The notes under the pieces are model-generated. The model worked only from the letters and a program-made list of their open reading frames with translations. It was not told the origin of the DNA and did not search any database. From Anaerolineaceae bacterium (GTDB lineage Bacteria; Chloroflexota; Anaerolineae; Aggregatilineales; Phototrophicaceae), in contig NZXX01000002.1 of NCBI GenBank assembly GCA_002702065.1, positions 620,001 through 684,000 on the forward strand: DNA of 64,000 nt, read 5' to 3'. The position numbers and the translations under genes were made by a program. Positions 52,195 through 59,246 of the stretch are shown one piece after another (position 1 is the stretch's first letter; every line of letters begins with the position of its first letter).

Positions 52195-53213
52195 CGCATT
52201 TCCTCTTCCTGCTGAAACCGCCGGATATTCCAGATCATGATGGGGATGACGGCGACCATAATCACAACAGCGATCATACTGCCGCGCCCGAAGTCACCAC
52301 CGCCACGGAACATCCAGTCGTACATATAGTTTGCCAGCACCTGCGTCGAATATTGCCCGTTGGTCATCGCGAGGACAATGTCGAACACCTTCAGCACGAC
52401 GATCGTAATGGTTGTCCACACGACAACAATGGTGGTCATGACCTGCGGCACCATAATTTGGATAAAGATCTGGATTTCGTTGGCGCCGTCGATGCGGGCA
52501 GCTTCGAGTGTTTCCTCTGGCACGCCGCGCAGGGCTGCCGACATCAGCACCATCGCAAAGCCAGTCTGAATCCAGACGAGGATGATCATCAGAAAGAAGT
52601 TGTTCCAGGGTTGCAGGATGATCCAGGCCTGCGCTTCGCCCCCCAGTGCTTGGACTACGGCGTTTAGCAAACCAATCTGTGTTTCGCCAACGCCGCGATA
52701 ATCATAGACAAAACGCCAGATAACGCTGGCGCCGACAAATGAAATCGCCATCGGCATGAAGATCAGCGATTTGGCGATTGTCCCCCAGCGAACCCGGTCC
52801 GCCAGCACCGCGATCAGCAGGCCCAATATGGTACTCAGCAGCGGCACGAAGATCAGCCAGAGAATATTGTTCCGGACGGATTCAAGAAACTTGGGGTCCT
52901 GAAACGCCCAGATGTAGTTGCTCAGACCGATAAATTCATTGCCCCGTGCATTAAAGAAACTGAGCCCGATGGTCTGCACCACCGGAAACACGAGGAAAAC
53001 GCCGAGGAGCAGCAGGGCGGGACCAACAAATAACCACGGGCGAATAGCCTCACGTTGGACAGTACGACCCTGCGTGACGGTGCCATCCGGGGCGACCTGG
53101 TCTGCCAGCAAACGATCCAGCAAAAAATTGGACCCAAAATAGTAAAGCACCAGGGCCCCAACGCCGACCACGATAAATAGCCCGGCATTCACAAGCTGTT
53201 GAATTTGTTCCAT
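52191..53213 (-). CDS. aglF: ABC sugar transporter permease, MalF/AglF type
   Basis: A 340-aa inner-membrane permease with about eight helices; the first is at 9-30. A linker (QVAPDGTVTQGRTVQREAI) leads to PWLFVGPALLLLGVFLVFPV, and the EAA loop is EETLEAARIDGANEIQIF. It pairs with AglG to form the channel. ATG 53213 has GGGAG upstream and the protein starts MEQIQQLVNAG; the open frame extends upstream without homology. A stable hairpin (53278-53303) separates it from aglE. Confidence 0.9.
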   Translation of the reverse strand: MEQIQQLVNAGLFIVVGVGALVLYYFGSNFLLDRLLADQVAPDGTVTQGRTVQREAIRPWLFVGPALLLLGVFLVFPVVQTIGLSFFNARGNEFIGLSNYIWAFQDPKFLESVRNNILWLIFVPLLSTILGLLIAVLADRVRWGTIAKSLIFMPMAISFVGASVIWRFVYDYRGVGETQIGLLNAVVQALGGEAQAWIILQPWNNFFLMIILVWIQTGFAMVLMSAALRGVPEETLEAARIDGANEIQIFIQIMVPQVMTTIVVVWTTITIVVLKVFDIVLAMTNGQYSTQVLANYMYDWMFRGGGDFGRGSMIAVVIMVAVIPIMIWNIRRFQQEEEMR

Positions 53214-53277
53214 TAAAATATCTCCCACCAGAAATAAGCATGAGGTTGTTGGCAGGCAGGGTGTGGCCATGTGCAAA

Positions 53278-53303
53278 TTGAGGTGACACCCTGGTCACCT
53301 CAA
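53278..53303 (-). terminator. Intercistronic hairpin between aglE and aglF
   Basis: TTGAGGTGAC (53278-53287) is perfectly inverted as GTCACCTCAA (53294-53303), a 10-bp stem with a 6-nt loop. It lies 48 nt after the aglE stop. In binding-protein operons such hairpins stabilise the upstream message or terminate part of transcription, so more binding protein than permease is made. Confidence 0.7.
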
Positions 53304-53350
53304 CTTGCGTTACATAATGTCAGGACTGCGTAGCAACAACGATCAGTGCG

Positions 53351-54721
53351 CTATTTTATTGCGTCCCAACTTGCCTGAATGGTGTCGGCGACTTCCTGGG
53401 CACTGGCCCCATTGATGAAGTCCACCATACCGGTCCAGAATGTACCAGCACCGACGGAACCCGGCATCAGGTCACTGCCGTCGAAACGAACGACGTCAGA
53501 GTTCAGCAGAATTTCACCCTGGGCACGGGCCGCGTCAGAACCGTACAGGTCTGTGTTGGCGCCGGTGTGGACGCTCAGGAAACTGCGCTGGGCCATCCAC
53601 AGCTCATTCGCCAGCGGTGTCATCAGGAAGTCGAACAGCGCGCGGGTTGCTTCGCTGTCTTCGGTGATTGACCAGAACGTACCGGCGGTCAGGACCGGGT
53701 TACCCAGATCTTCGCTGGCAAACGGCGGGAAGTAGAAGAAGTCCACGTCCACACCCATTTCAACATCTTCCGGGAAGAAGCTGGGGATAAAGTTGGCCTG
53801 ACGGTGCAGGTAGCAGTTCGGGGGTACTTCAAACAGACCAAGCACGCTGTCGCCGAAGTACTGGGTTGCCACAGTTTCGGTGCCGCCGAACACGTAGTCC
53901 GGATTCTTGGCGAACTGGCCGAATACGTCGATAGCGTTCACGACGCGCTCGTCATTGAACGGAATTTCGTTGGTGACCCACTGGTCATAGACCTCCGGCG
54001 GCTGGGTGCGCAGCATGATGTCTTCGACCCAGTCGGTGGCGGGCCAGCCGGTGGCGGCGTCGCTACCCACAGCGATGCACCACGGGGTTTCACCGTCGGC
54101 GACGATCTGGTCGCTGAGGGCGATCAGGTCTTCCATGGTTTCGGGAACTTCGTAACCGGCATCGGCAAAGTTGTCCGGCACGTACCACACCAGGCTCTTC
54201 AGGTCGATCTTGAAGCCGAGGGCGTAGAAATTGTCTTCGCCGTCAGGACCTTCATAGGTACCCAGGTCGACCCAGGACTGCGCCGCAGCGTAGTTGTCCA
54301 TGACTTTCTGCTCGAACTCGTCACCCAGCGGAACCAGGAAACCCTGCGCTGCCTGATTGGCGGCCAGACCTGGCTGCGGGAAGACGGCGATATTTGGCGG
54401 GCTGCCGCCCTGCAGGTCGATTACGATCTGCTGTTCGAAGCTGTCCGAACCGATATGAACCACATCAGCGCCGGTAGCCTGCTCGAAATAGGCAAAGACA
54501 CTTTCGACCAGTGCGCGGTCACCTTCGTTACCCCAAGGGCTGGACACGACGACTTCCTGCCCGCTGAGGTCCATCTCGTTAAAGGCATCGAGGTCGCCCC
54601 ACTGGAAGTCACCTTCCCCAATGGGGAAAACCAGCTCGTCCTGGGCGCTGACGATTCCACCGGCCAACAGGCCAAAGGCGAAAGTCAGCACGACCAACAA
54701 ACTAATTGTTCTCCGTGACAT
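53351..54721 (-). CDS. aglE: Alpha-glucoside ABC transporter substrate-binding protein
   Basis: A 456-aa exported solute-binding protein. The signal peptide (SLLVVLTFAFGLLAGG) ends near IVSAQDE; there is no lipobox Cys, so anchoring is not by a lipid. EVVVSSPWGNEGDRALVESV, VDLQGGSPPNIAVFPQPGLA and AGTFWSITEDSEATRALFDF resemble AglE-type binding proteins for sucrose, maltose and trehalose. AAGGAG lies 8 nt before ATG 54721. Gene order is lacI, aglE, aglF, aglG, treS on one strand. Confidence 0.88.
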   Translation of the reverse strand: MSRRTISLLVVLTFAFGLLAGGIVSAQDELVFPIGEGDFQWGDLDAFNEMDLSGQEVVVSSPWGNEGDRALVESVFAYFEQATGADVVHIGSDSFEQQIVIDLQGGSPPNIAVFPQPGLAANQAAQGFLVPLGDEFEQKVMDNYAAAQSWVDLGTYEGPDGEDNFYALGFKIDLKSLVWYVPDNFADAGYEVPETMEDLIALSDQIVADGETPWCIAVGSDAATGWPATDWVEDIMLRTQPPEVYDQWVTNEIPFNDERVVNAIDVFGQFAKNPDYVFGGTETVATQYFGDSVLGLFEVPPNCYLHRQANFIPSFFPEDVEMGVDVDFFYFPPFASEDLGNPVLTAGTFWSITEDSEATRALFDFLMTPLANELWMAQRSFLSVHTGANTDLYGSDAARAQGEILLNSDVVRFDGSDLMPGSVGAGTFWTGMVDFINGASAQEVADTIQASWDAIK

Positions 54722-54747
54722 ATACTCACTCCTTAACTAATATCTCG

Positions 54748-54766
54748 GTGACGAACTATTCGTCAC
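54748..54766. promoter_or_regulatory. Palindrome between lacI and aglE
   Basis: GTGACGAA (54748-54755) is perfectly inverted as TTCGTCAC (54759-54766) around CTA. It lies in the 59-nt gap between the lacI stop and the aglE start and could be an operator or an attenuating hairpin. It has no sequence in common with the lacI operator at 55857. Confidence 0.45.
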
Positions 54767-54780
54767 TTCAAAAACAAATT

Positions 54781-55821
54781 TCAGGCCGCCAATGGGCGCG
54801 TTGTCTGTCGTTCCACAACTTCGAACGGTGGAAGCTGCGGCACGGCTTCCAGCTTTTCAGCCACATTCATGGATGGATCACTCAGCAGTCTGAGCAGATA
54901 ATTCATGGCCAGATGGCCCGCTTCCTCAAGATGCTGACGAATCGTCGTCAGTCCGATCATCTGGCTGATCTCGATATCGTCAAACCCAATCAGCGAAATA
55001 TCCCCCGGCACATTCAGGCCTGCATCGCGGATTGCCGCCAGGCAGCCAAGCGCCTGAATGTCGCTCATACTGAAAATGGCGGTTGGTGGCGCGTCCATCT
55101 CCAGCAGGTTACGGGTGAGCGTGTACGCTGCATCCTTGCCATGATCGCCCATCTGAACATAATCCGGGTTCAGCGGGACATTGTGTTCAAAAAGTGCTTT
55201 GGCATAACCCCGATAGCGAATCTCGCTGGCCGAAAAGCCATGCGATTTAGGAAATACATCGCCAACATAGGCAATGCGCCGGTGTCCAAGCTCCAGCAGG
55301 TAGCGTGTTGCTGCCTCGCCGCCGATCAGGTTGTCCGAACCAACAGAGGGCCAATCATCGATGGGGTGGTCATTAATGCCCACATAAACCGTAGCAGTTT
55401 CGTCGAGCAATTCTCGTTGCTGGGGCGTGGGTTCCAGCACGACCAGCAACAACCCTTCAACACTACCCTGTTCAAGAATGGTTAGCAAACGCTGCTCAAA
55501 ACGTTCAGGCGTGGTGACATGGTAGAACACCAGATCGTAGTCCTGATCGCTTGCTGCCAGCGCCCGTTGAACCCCCTTGAGCCGGGCCATGAATGAATGA
55601 TCGGATATGAATGGAGAGATAACCCCCAGGCTGCGTACACGTGTGCCTCTCGACAACTGCCGCGCCAACTGGTTTGGGCGAAACCCAAGCTGCTGGATAG
55701 TATCCAGCACGCGTTCACGGGTTTCCGGCTTGACCTGTGGGCTGTTATTGAGCACCCTTGAAACGGTGCCGACCCCGACACCAGCTTCGCGAGCGACGTC
55801 TCGTATGGTCGGTAGGCGCAT
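54781..55821 (-). CDS. LacI-family transcriptional regulator of the sugar module
   Basis: A 346-aa repressor. The helix-turn-helix is TIRDVAREAGVGVGTVSRVL (residues 5-24) with the hinge helix PNQLARQLSRG near 50-60. The rest is a periplasmic-binding-like effector domain: SLGVISPFISDHSFMARLKG, IGGEAATRYLLELGHRRIAY, AIFSMSDIQALGCLAAIRDA and PGDISLIGFDDIEISQMIGL. It probably represses lacI-aglEFG until a disaccharide binds. Its own promoter carries a perfect LacI-type operator, implying autoregulation. Confidence 0.93.
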   Translation of the reverse strand: MRLPTIRDVAREAGVGVGTVSRVLNNSPQVKPETRERVLDTIQQLGFRPNQLARQLSRGTRVRSLGVISPFISDHSFMARLKGVQRALAASDQDYDLVFYHVTTPERFEQRLLTILEQGSVEGLLLVVLEPTPQQRELLDETATVYVGINDHPIDDWPSVGSDNLIGGEAATRYLLELGHRRIAYVGDVFPKSHGFSASEIRYRGYAKALFEHNVPLNPDYVQMGDHGKDAAYTLTRNLLEMDAPPTAIFSMSDIQALGCLAAIRDAGLNVPGDISLIGFDDIEISQMIGLTTIRQHLEEAGHLAMNYLLRLLSDPSMNVAEKLEAVPQLPPFEVVERQTTRPLAA

Positions 55822-55856
55822 AAAACTCTTTCAAGCTGCTGAAATAAACCTGTTTC

Positions 55857-55870
55857 TGGAACCGGTTCCA
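55857..55870. promoter_or_regulatory. LacI-family operator
   Basis: TGGAACCGGTTCCA is a perfect 14-bp palindrome centred on CG, the hallmark of LacI-family operators. It begins 10 nt downstream of the lacI -10 element and so covers the transcription start. Confidence 0.82.
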
Positions 55871-55880
55871 TTCATCTCGT

Positions 55881-55909
55881 ATTATAGCTATCATGCCGAA
55901 AGAGGTCAA
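55881..55909 (-). promoter_or_regulatory. Promoter of the lacI-agl operon
   Basis: On the minus strand TTGACC (55909-55904) and TATAAT (55886-55881) are exactly 17 nt apart, a near-consensus sigma-70 promoter 60 nt upstream of the lacI ATG. Confidence 0.82.
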
Positions 55910-56038
55910 GAAACACCAAAGAAGTTTGGATAAAATGCCCAAGTTCGTTCTCATTAACTTCTAACATCTGGTTCTCATCAGCGTTACGTAAAATTTAACA
56001 GGTCGCGAGGCCTTTTGCTTATTCATGAGGAGGAACAT

Positions 56039-57034
56039 ATGTTGCGTAAATGGATCGTTTTCGCTGTTGCTGTCCTGCTGGTGGGGGTGACTGCGATACC
56101 CGGTGTTGCTCAGGAAAATGTCGTTGTGGAGGGTCTGGTCAACCCACGTGGGATGGCTTTTGACAGCGAGGGCAATCTCTATGTGGTCGAGGCGGGCAAT
56201 GGCGGTGAAGATGAAGTCGCAACAGGCCGCGCGCCGATTCCGGTGGGTGCCAGTGGCCGGGTGACACGGGTGTCGCCTGCCGGGGACAGCGAAGTAATTA
56301 TTCTGGGTCTTGCCAGCCAGGGGATGGGCCAGTCGCGCGGGGCGTCCGATATTCTGGTGACGGATGAATCGATCTGGCTGGTGCTGGGCGAAACGCCGAC
56401 TGTTTTCCCCTTCAGCATGGGGCTGGTGGAACTGAGCCGCCCGGGTATGCGCATTCAGCAGTTTATTGATCTTTACTCGCTGGAAGCCGCCGAAAACCCG
56501 GATGAAGATATCGTCGCCTCGAACCCGACCGATCTGGCGGTGGCCGACGATGGCACCGTGTATGTTGTCGATGCAAGCTGCAACTGCCTGTTTACCTGGA
56601 CCGAGGCGGATGGCGTGCAGATTACAAACACCTGGCCGATTGGCGATATTTCACCGGTGCCGACTTCGGTGGATATCGGGCCAGAAGGTGATCTGTATAT
56701 CGGCTTTCTGACGGGTTTCCCCTTCCCCGAAGGCGGCGCCTACATTGAACGCTGGTCCGGCGGCGAACTGGCCGAGACGATTGACGGCCTGACCGCGGTG
56801 ACCGATGTGCTGGTGACCGATGATGGCACCGTTTACGCGGTCGAGTTTGGTGTGCTGGGTGACACCGGCTTCGGGCCGGGGCAGGTCGTGCGCATTGTCG
56901 ATGGCAGCGCGGAAACTGTCATGGGTGAACTACCCGCGCCGTACGCGCTGGCGCAGGATGCCGACGGCAATCTGTATGTCAGCATCAATTCATCCGGCGG
57001 TGGCAATGGGCAGGTGCTGCGCGTCGGCATGTAA
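56039..57034 (+). CDS. Exported ScyD/ScyE-family beta-propeller protein
   Basis: A 331-aa exported protein. The signal peptide covers about residues 1-24 (AVAVLLVGVTAIPGVAQ). ENVVVEGLVNPRGMAFDSEG, NLYVVEAGNGGEDEVATG, GRVTRVSPAGDSEVIILGLA, ASNPTDLAVADDGTVYVVDA and APYALAQDADGNLYVSINSS are the successive NHL-like blades typical of ScyD/ScyE proteins. The family is named from the scytonemin cluster, but most members lie outside it and are uncharacterised. GAGGAGG 5 nt before ATG 56039 fixes the start. A terminator follows. Confidence 0.88.
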   Translation: MLRKWIVFAVAVLLVGVTAIPGVAQENVVVEGLVNPRGMAFDSEGNLYVVEAGNGGEDEVATGRAPIPVGASGRVTRVSPAGDSEVIILGLASQGMGQSRGASDILVTDESIWLVLGETPTVFPFSMGLVELSRPGMRIQQFIDLYSLEAAENPDEDIVASNPTDLAVADDGTVYVVDASCNCLFTWTEADGVQITNTWPIGDISPVPTSVDIGPEGDLYIGFLTGFPFPEGGAYIERWSGGELAETIDGLTAVTDVLVTDDGTVYAVEFGVLGDTGFGPGQVVRIVDGSAETVMGELPAPYALAQDADGNLYVSINSSGGGNGQVLRVGM

Positions 57035-57061
57035 ACTGGCCTATACTTGGGTTTCAACCGG

Positions 57062-57087
57062 GGCGAACCGTGCGTTCGCCTCTTTTG
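57062..57087 (+). terminator. Rho-independent terminator of the ScyD-like gene
   Basis: GGCGAAC (57062-57068) pairs with GTTCGCC (57074-57080) around a 5-nt loop and is followed by TCTTTTG, 27 nt after the stop. Confidence 0.8.
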
Positions 57088-57135
57088 TAATGGCTTGTAC
57101 GGCAAAATGAATGTCGTCTATCACGGAGGTAATCA

Positions 57136-58119
57136 ATGAATCGAGGAACGATCATTCTGGCAGTTGTTGCATTGCTGATTGGCGGTGCGCTCGGTGCCGG
57201 GGTTATGTGGATGGCACTGGGCGGTGACGCGACCCCCAGCGAGCCGATCAGCGCGCCTACCCTGTCGCTGGATGTGACTGAAGAAGTGGACCAGGCCGCC
57301 ACAGAAGTTTCGCAGCTGCGGGCGGATATTGATGATGCGCTGGGTGCCGAAGCAGCGGATGACAGCGCCCGTGTGGCGACCATCAGCGCGATGGCCGATA
57401 CGATCAGCGCGTTGGAAGGTCAGGTCGGGGAGATGAGTACGGCGATGGCCGCCGCTGAAGCCGAAACTGACGAACCGACATCCGAACCACCGACAGCAAC
57501 GCCAGAGCCTTCGGCAACGCCGGAACCGACCGAAGTCGCTGAAGTGGCCGATGCGGCTGTCGCCGGGCGCGGGCTGTTCCGCATCACACCGGAACTATCC
57601 GAAGTGCGGTTTATTCTGGATGAGACGCTGTTTGGTTCGCCCACAACCGTGATCGGCATCACCGATCAGATCGCCGGTGATATTATTGTCGACTTCGGCA
57701 ACCCGGCGGGGTCGACGGTTGGCGAGATTCGCATTAATGCCCGCACGCTGGAAACCGATAACGAAAATCGTAATCGCGCGCTGCGGAACCAGATTCTTCA
57801 GTCGCGGCTGGATGAGTTTGAATTCTCCAGCTTCGTGCCGACCAGCGCCAGCGGCCTGCCGGATGGGCCGATTGCCGTGGGCGATACCGTCGAGTTTGAG
57901 CTGACCGGCGACCTGACTGTGCGTGACATCACCAATTCGGTGACGTTCGATGTGACCGCCACGCTGGTTTCCGAAGAACGGTTGGAAGGGTCGGCAACGG
58001 CGACTGTGACGCGGGAAGCTTTCGAACTGACAATCCCGAATGCGCCGGGTGTCGCCAATGTGTCGGACGAGGTGCTGCTGGAAATCGAATTTGTCGCGGA
58101 GCTTGTTGAGAGCGTATAA
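57136..58119 (+). CDS. Membrane-anchored YceI-family protein
   Basis: A 327-aa protein. An N-terminal helix (ILAVVALLIGGALGAGVMWM) anchors it or serves as signal. Residues 45-110 are a heptad-like coiled coil (VDQAATEVSQLRADIDDALG), followed by a Pro/Thr/Glu linker (PTSEPPTATPEPSATPEPTE). Residues 145-325 are a YceI lipocalin-like barrel: YceI blocks ELSEVRFILDETLFG, GEIRINARTLETDNENRN and FELTGDLTVRDITNSVTFD. YceI barrels bind isoprenoid lipids. GGAGGTAATCA is an ideal ribosome site. Confidence 0.9.
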   Translation: MNRGTIILAVVALLIGGALGAGVMWMALGGDATPSEPISAPTLSLDVTEEVDQAATEVSQLRADIDDALGAEAADDSARVATISAMADTISALEGQVGEMSTAMAAAEAETDEPTSEPPTATPEPSATPEPTEVAEVADAAVAGRGLFRITPELSEVRFILDETLFGSPTTVIGITDQIAGDIIVDFGNPAGSTVGEIRINARTLETDNENRNRALRNQILQSRLDEFEFSSFVPTSASGLPDGPIAVGDTVEFELTGDLTVRDITNSVTFDVTATLVSEERLEGSATATVTREAFELTIPNAPGVANVSDEVLLEIEFVAELVESV

Positions 58120-58129
58120 CGGTTGTTGC

Positions 58130-58157
58130 GTAGGGGCGATTGGCGAATCGTCCCTAC
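58130..58157. repeat. Dispersed palindromic element, copy 3
   Basis: GTAGGGGCGATT (58130-58141) is inverted as AATCGTCCCTAC (58146-58157) with one G:T pair around GGCG. It has the same arms as the copies at 1161 and 12924. It lies between the YceI gene and the nucleotidyltransferase gene. Confidence 0.75.
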
Positions 58158-58179
58158 ACAAGCGGACAGGGGGTGGGGT

Positions 58180-59223
58180 ATGCGTGTGACCGTTGGACAC
58201 GCCAAAGCGGCGGCGCGGGCGTGGGTGAACGCGGCAGCTTGCCACGAACCGGGGTTTGCGGGGGCGTTTTTTCATGGCTCTGTCAACGGGCTTCCGGATG
58301 AGGCTATCCTGCCCCCGACCTCCGACGTGGACGTGATCGTCATCTCGGCCAACCCGCCCCAGGTCAAACCGGGCAAGTTCATCTATCAGCGTGTGCTGCT
58401 CGAAGTTTCCTATCTGTCGAACGACCGCCTGCAATCCCCCGAACAACTGCTGGCGAATTATCAACTGGCAGGCAGCTTCAGGACACCGGGCATCATTGCG
58501 GACCCATCCCGGCATCTGACCCGCCTGCAAGCCGTTGTGGGGCAGCAGTTTGCCAAACGCGAATGGGTGCGGCGGCGGTGCGAGGACGTGCGAACCAAGC
58601 TTCAGCACGACCTGCTGCCGCCGGATGAATCGCGGATTTTCTCCGATCAGGTGCTGGCCTGGTTGTTCGGCACCGGCAAGACCACCCATATCCTGCTGGT
58701 CGCGGGTCTGAATAACCCCACCGTGCGGCGGCGCTATGTCGCCGTGCATGACCTGTTGCGCGATAATGGTTACGCAGAATTGCATGAGCATTTGCTGGGG
58801 CTGTTGGGCAGTGGGCAGATGACTCGCGCGCAGGTGGAGCAACATCTGGTGGCGCTGGCGGCGGTCTTTGACGCAGCGAGTGCAGCGATCAAGTCACCAT
58901 TTGTTTTCGCCGCCGACCTGAGCGCGGCAGCCCGCCCGATTGCCATTGACGGCACCCGCGATCTGATCGAGGCGGGGTATCACCGGGAAGCGATGTTCTG
59001 GATTGCCGTCACCTACTCGCGCTGCCAGTCCGTGCTCGATCAAGACGCGCCCGCAGCCATGCAGGAATCATTTCAGGCTGGCTATCAGCGCCTGCTCCGT
59101 GATCTGGGTATTCACTCCTCGGCGGACCTTCAGGCACGCAGGGCCATGACGCGCGACCTGCTGCCCCGGATATGGGACGTCGCGCAGGCGATCATCGCGG
59201 CGAATCCGGCAGTAGAAGATTAA
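58180..59223 (+). CDS. Minimal nucleotidyltransferase-fold protein
   Basis: A 347-aa protein. The pol-beta-type nucleotidyltransferase motif is visible as AFFHGSVNGLPDEAILPPTS followed by DVDVIVI (GS-x14-DxD, residues 28-54). The remainder is mostly helical (VEQHLVALAAVFDAASAAIK). Such proteins transfer nucleotides to antibiotics, proteins or RNA; this one is not close to a named aminoglycoside enzyme and has no obvious antitoxin partner. ATG 58180 follows AGGGGGTGGGG; the longer frame would run through the palindromic repeat. Confidence 0.7.
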   Translation: MRVTVGHAKAAARAWVNAAACHEPGFAGAFFHGSVNGLPDEAILPPTSDVDVIVISANPPQVKPGKFIYQRVLLEVSYLSNDRLQSPEQLLANYQLAGSFRTPGIIADPSRHLTRLQAVVGQQFAKREWVRRRCEDVRTKLQHDLLPPDESRIFSDQVLAWLFGTGKTTHILLVAGLNNPTVRRRYVAVHDLLRDNGYAELHEHLLGLLGSGQMTRAQVEQHLVALAAVFDAASAAIKSPFVFAADLSAAARPIAIDGTRDLIEAGYHREAMFWIAVTYSRCQSVLDQDAPAAMQESFQAGYQRLLRDLGIHSSADLQARRAMTRDLLPRIWDVAQAIIAANPAVED

Positions 59224-59246
59224 AACGTTGAGGTTGTAGCGGTATT

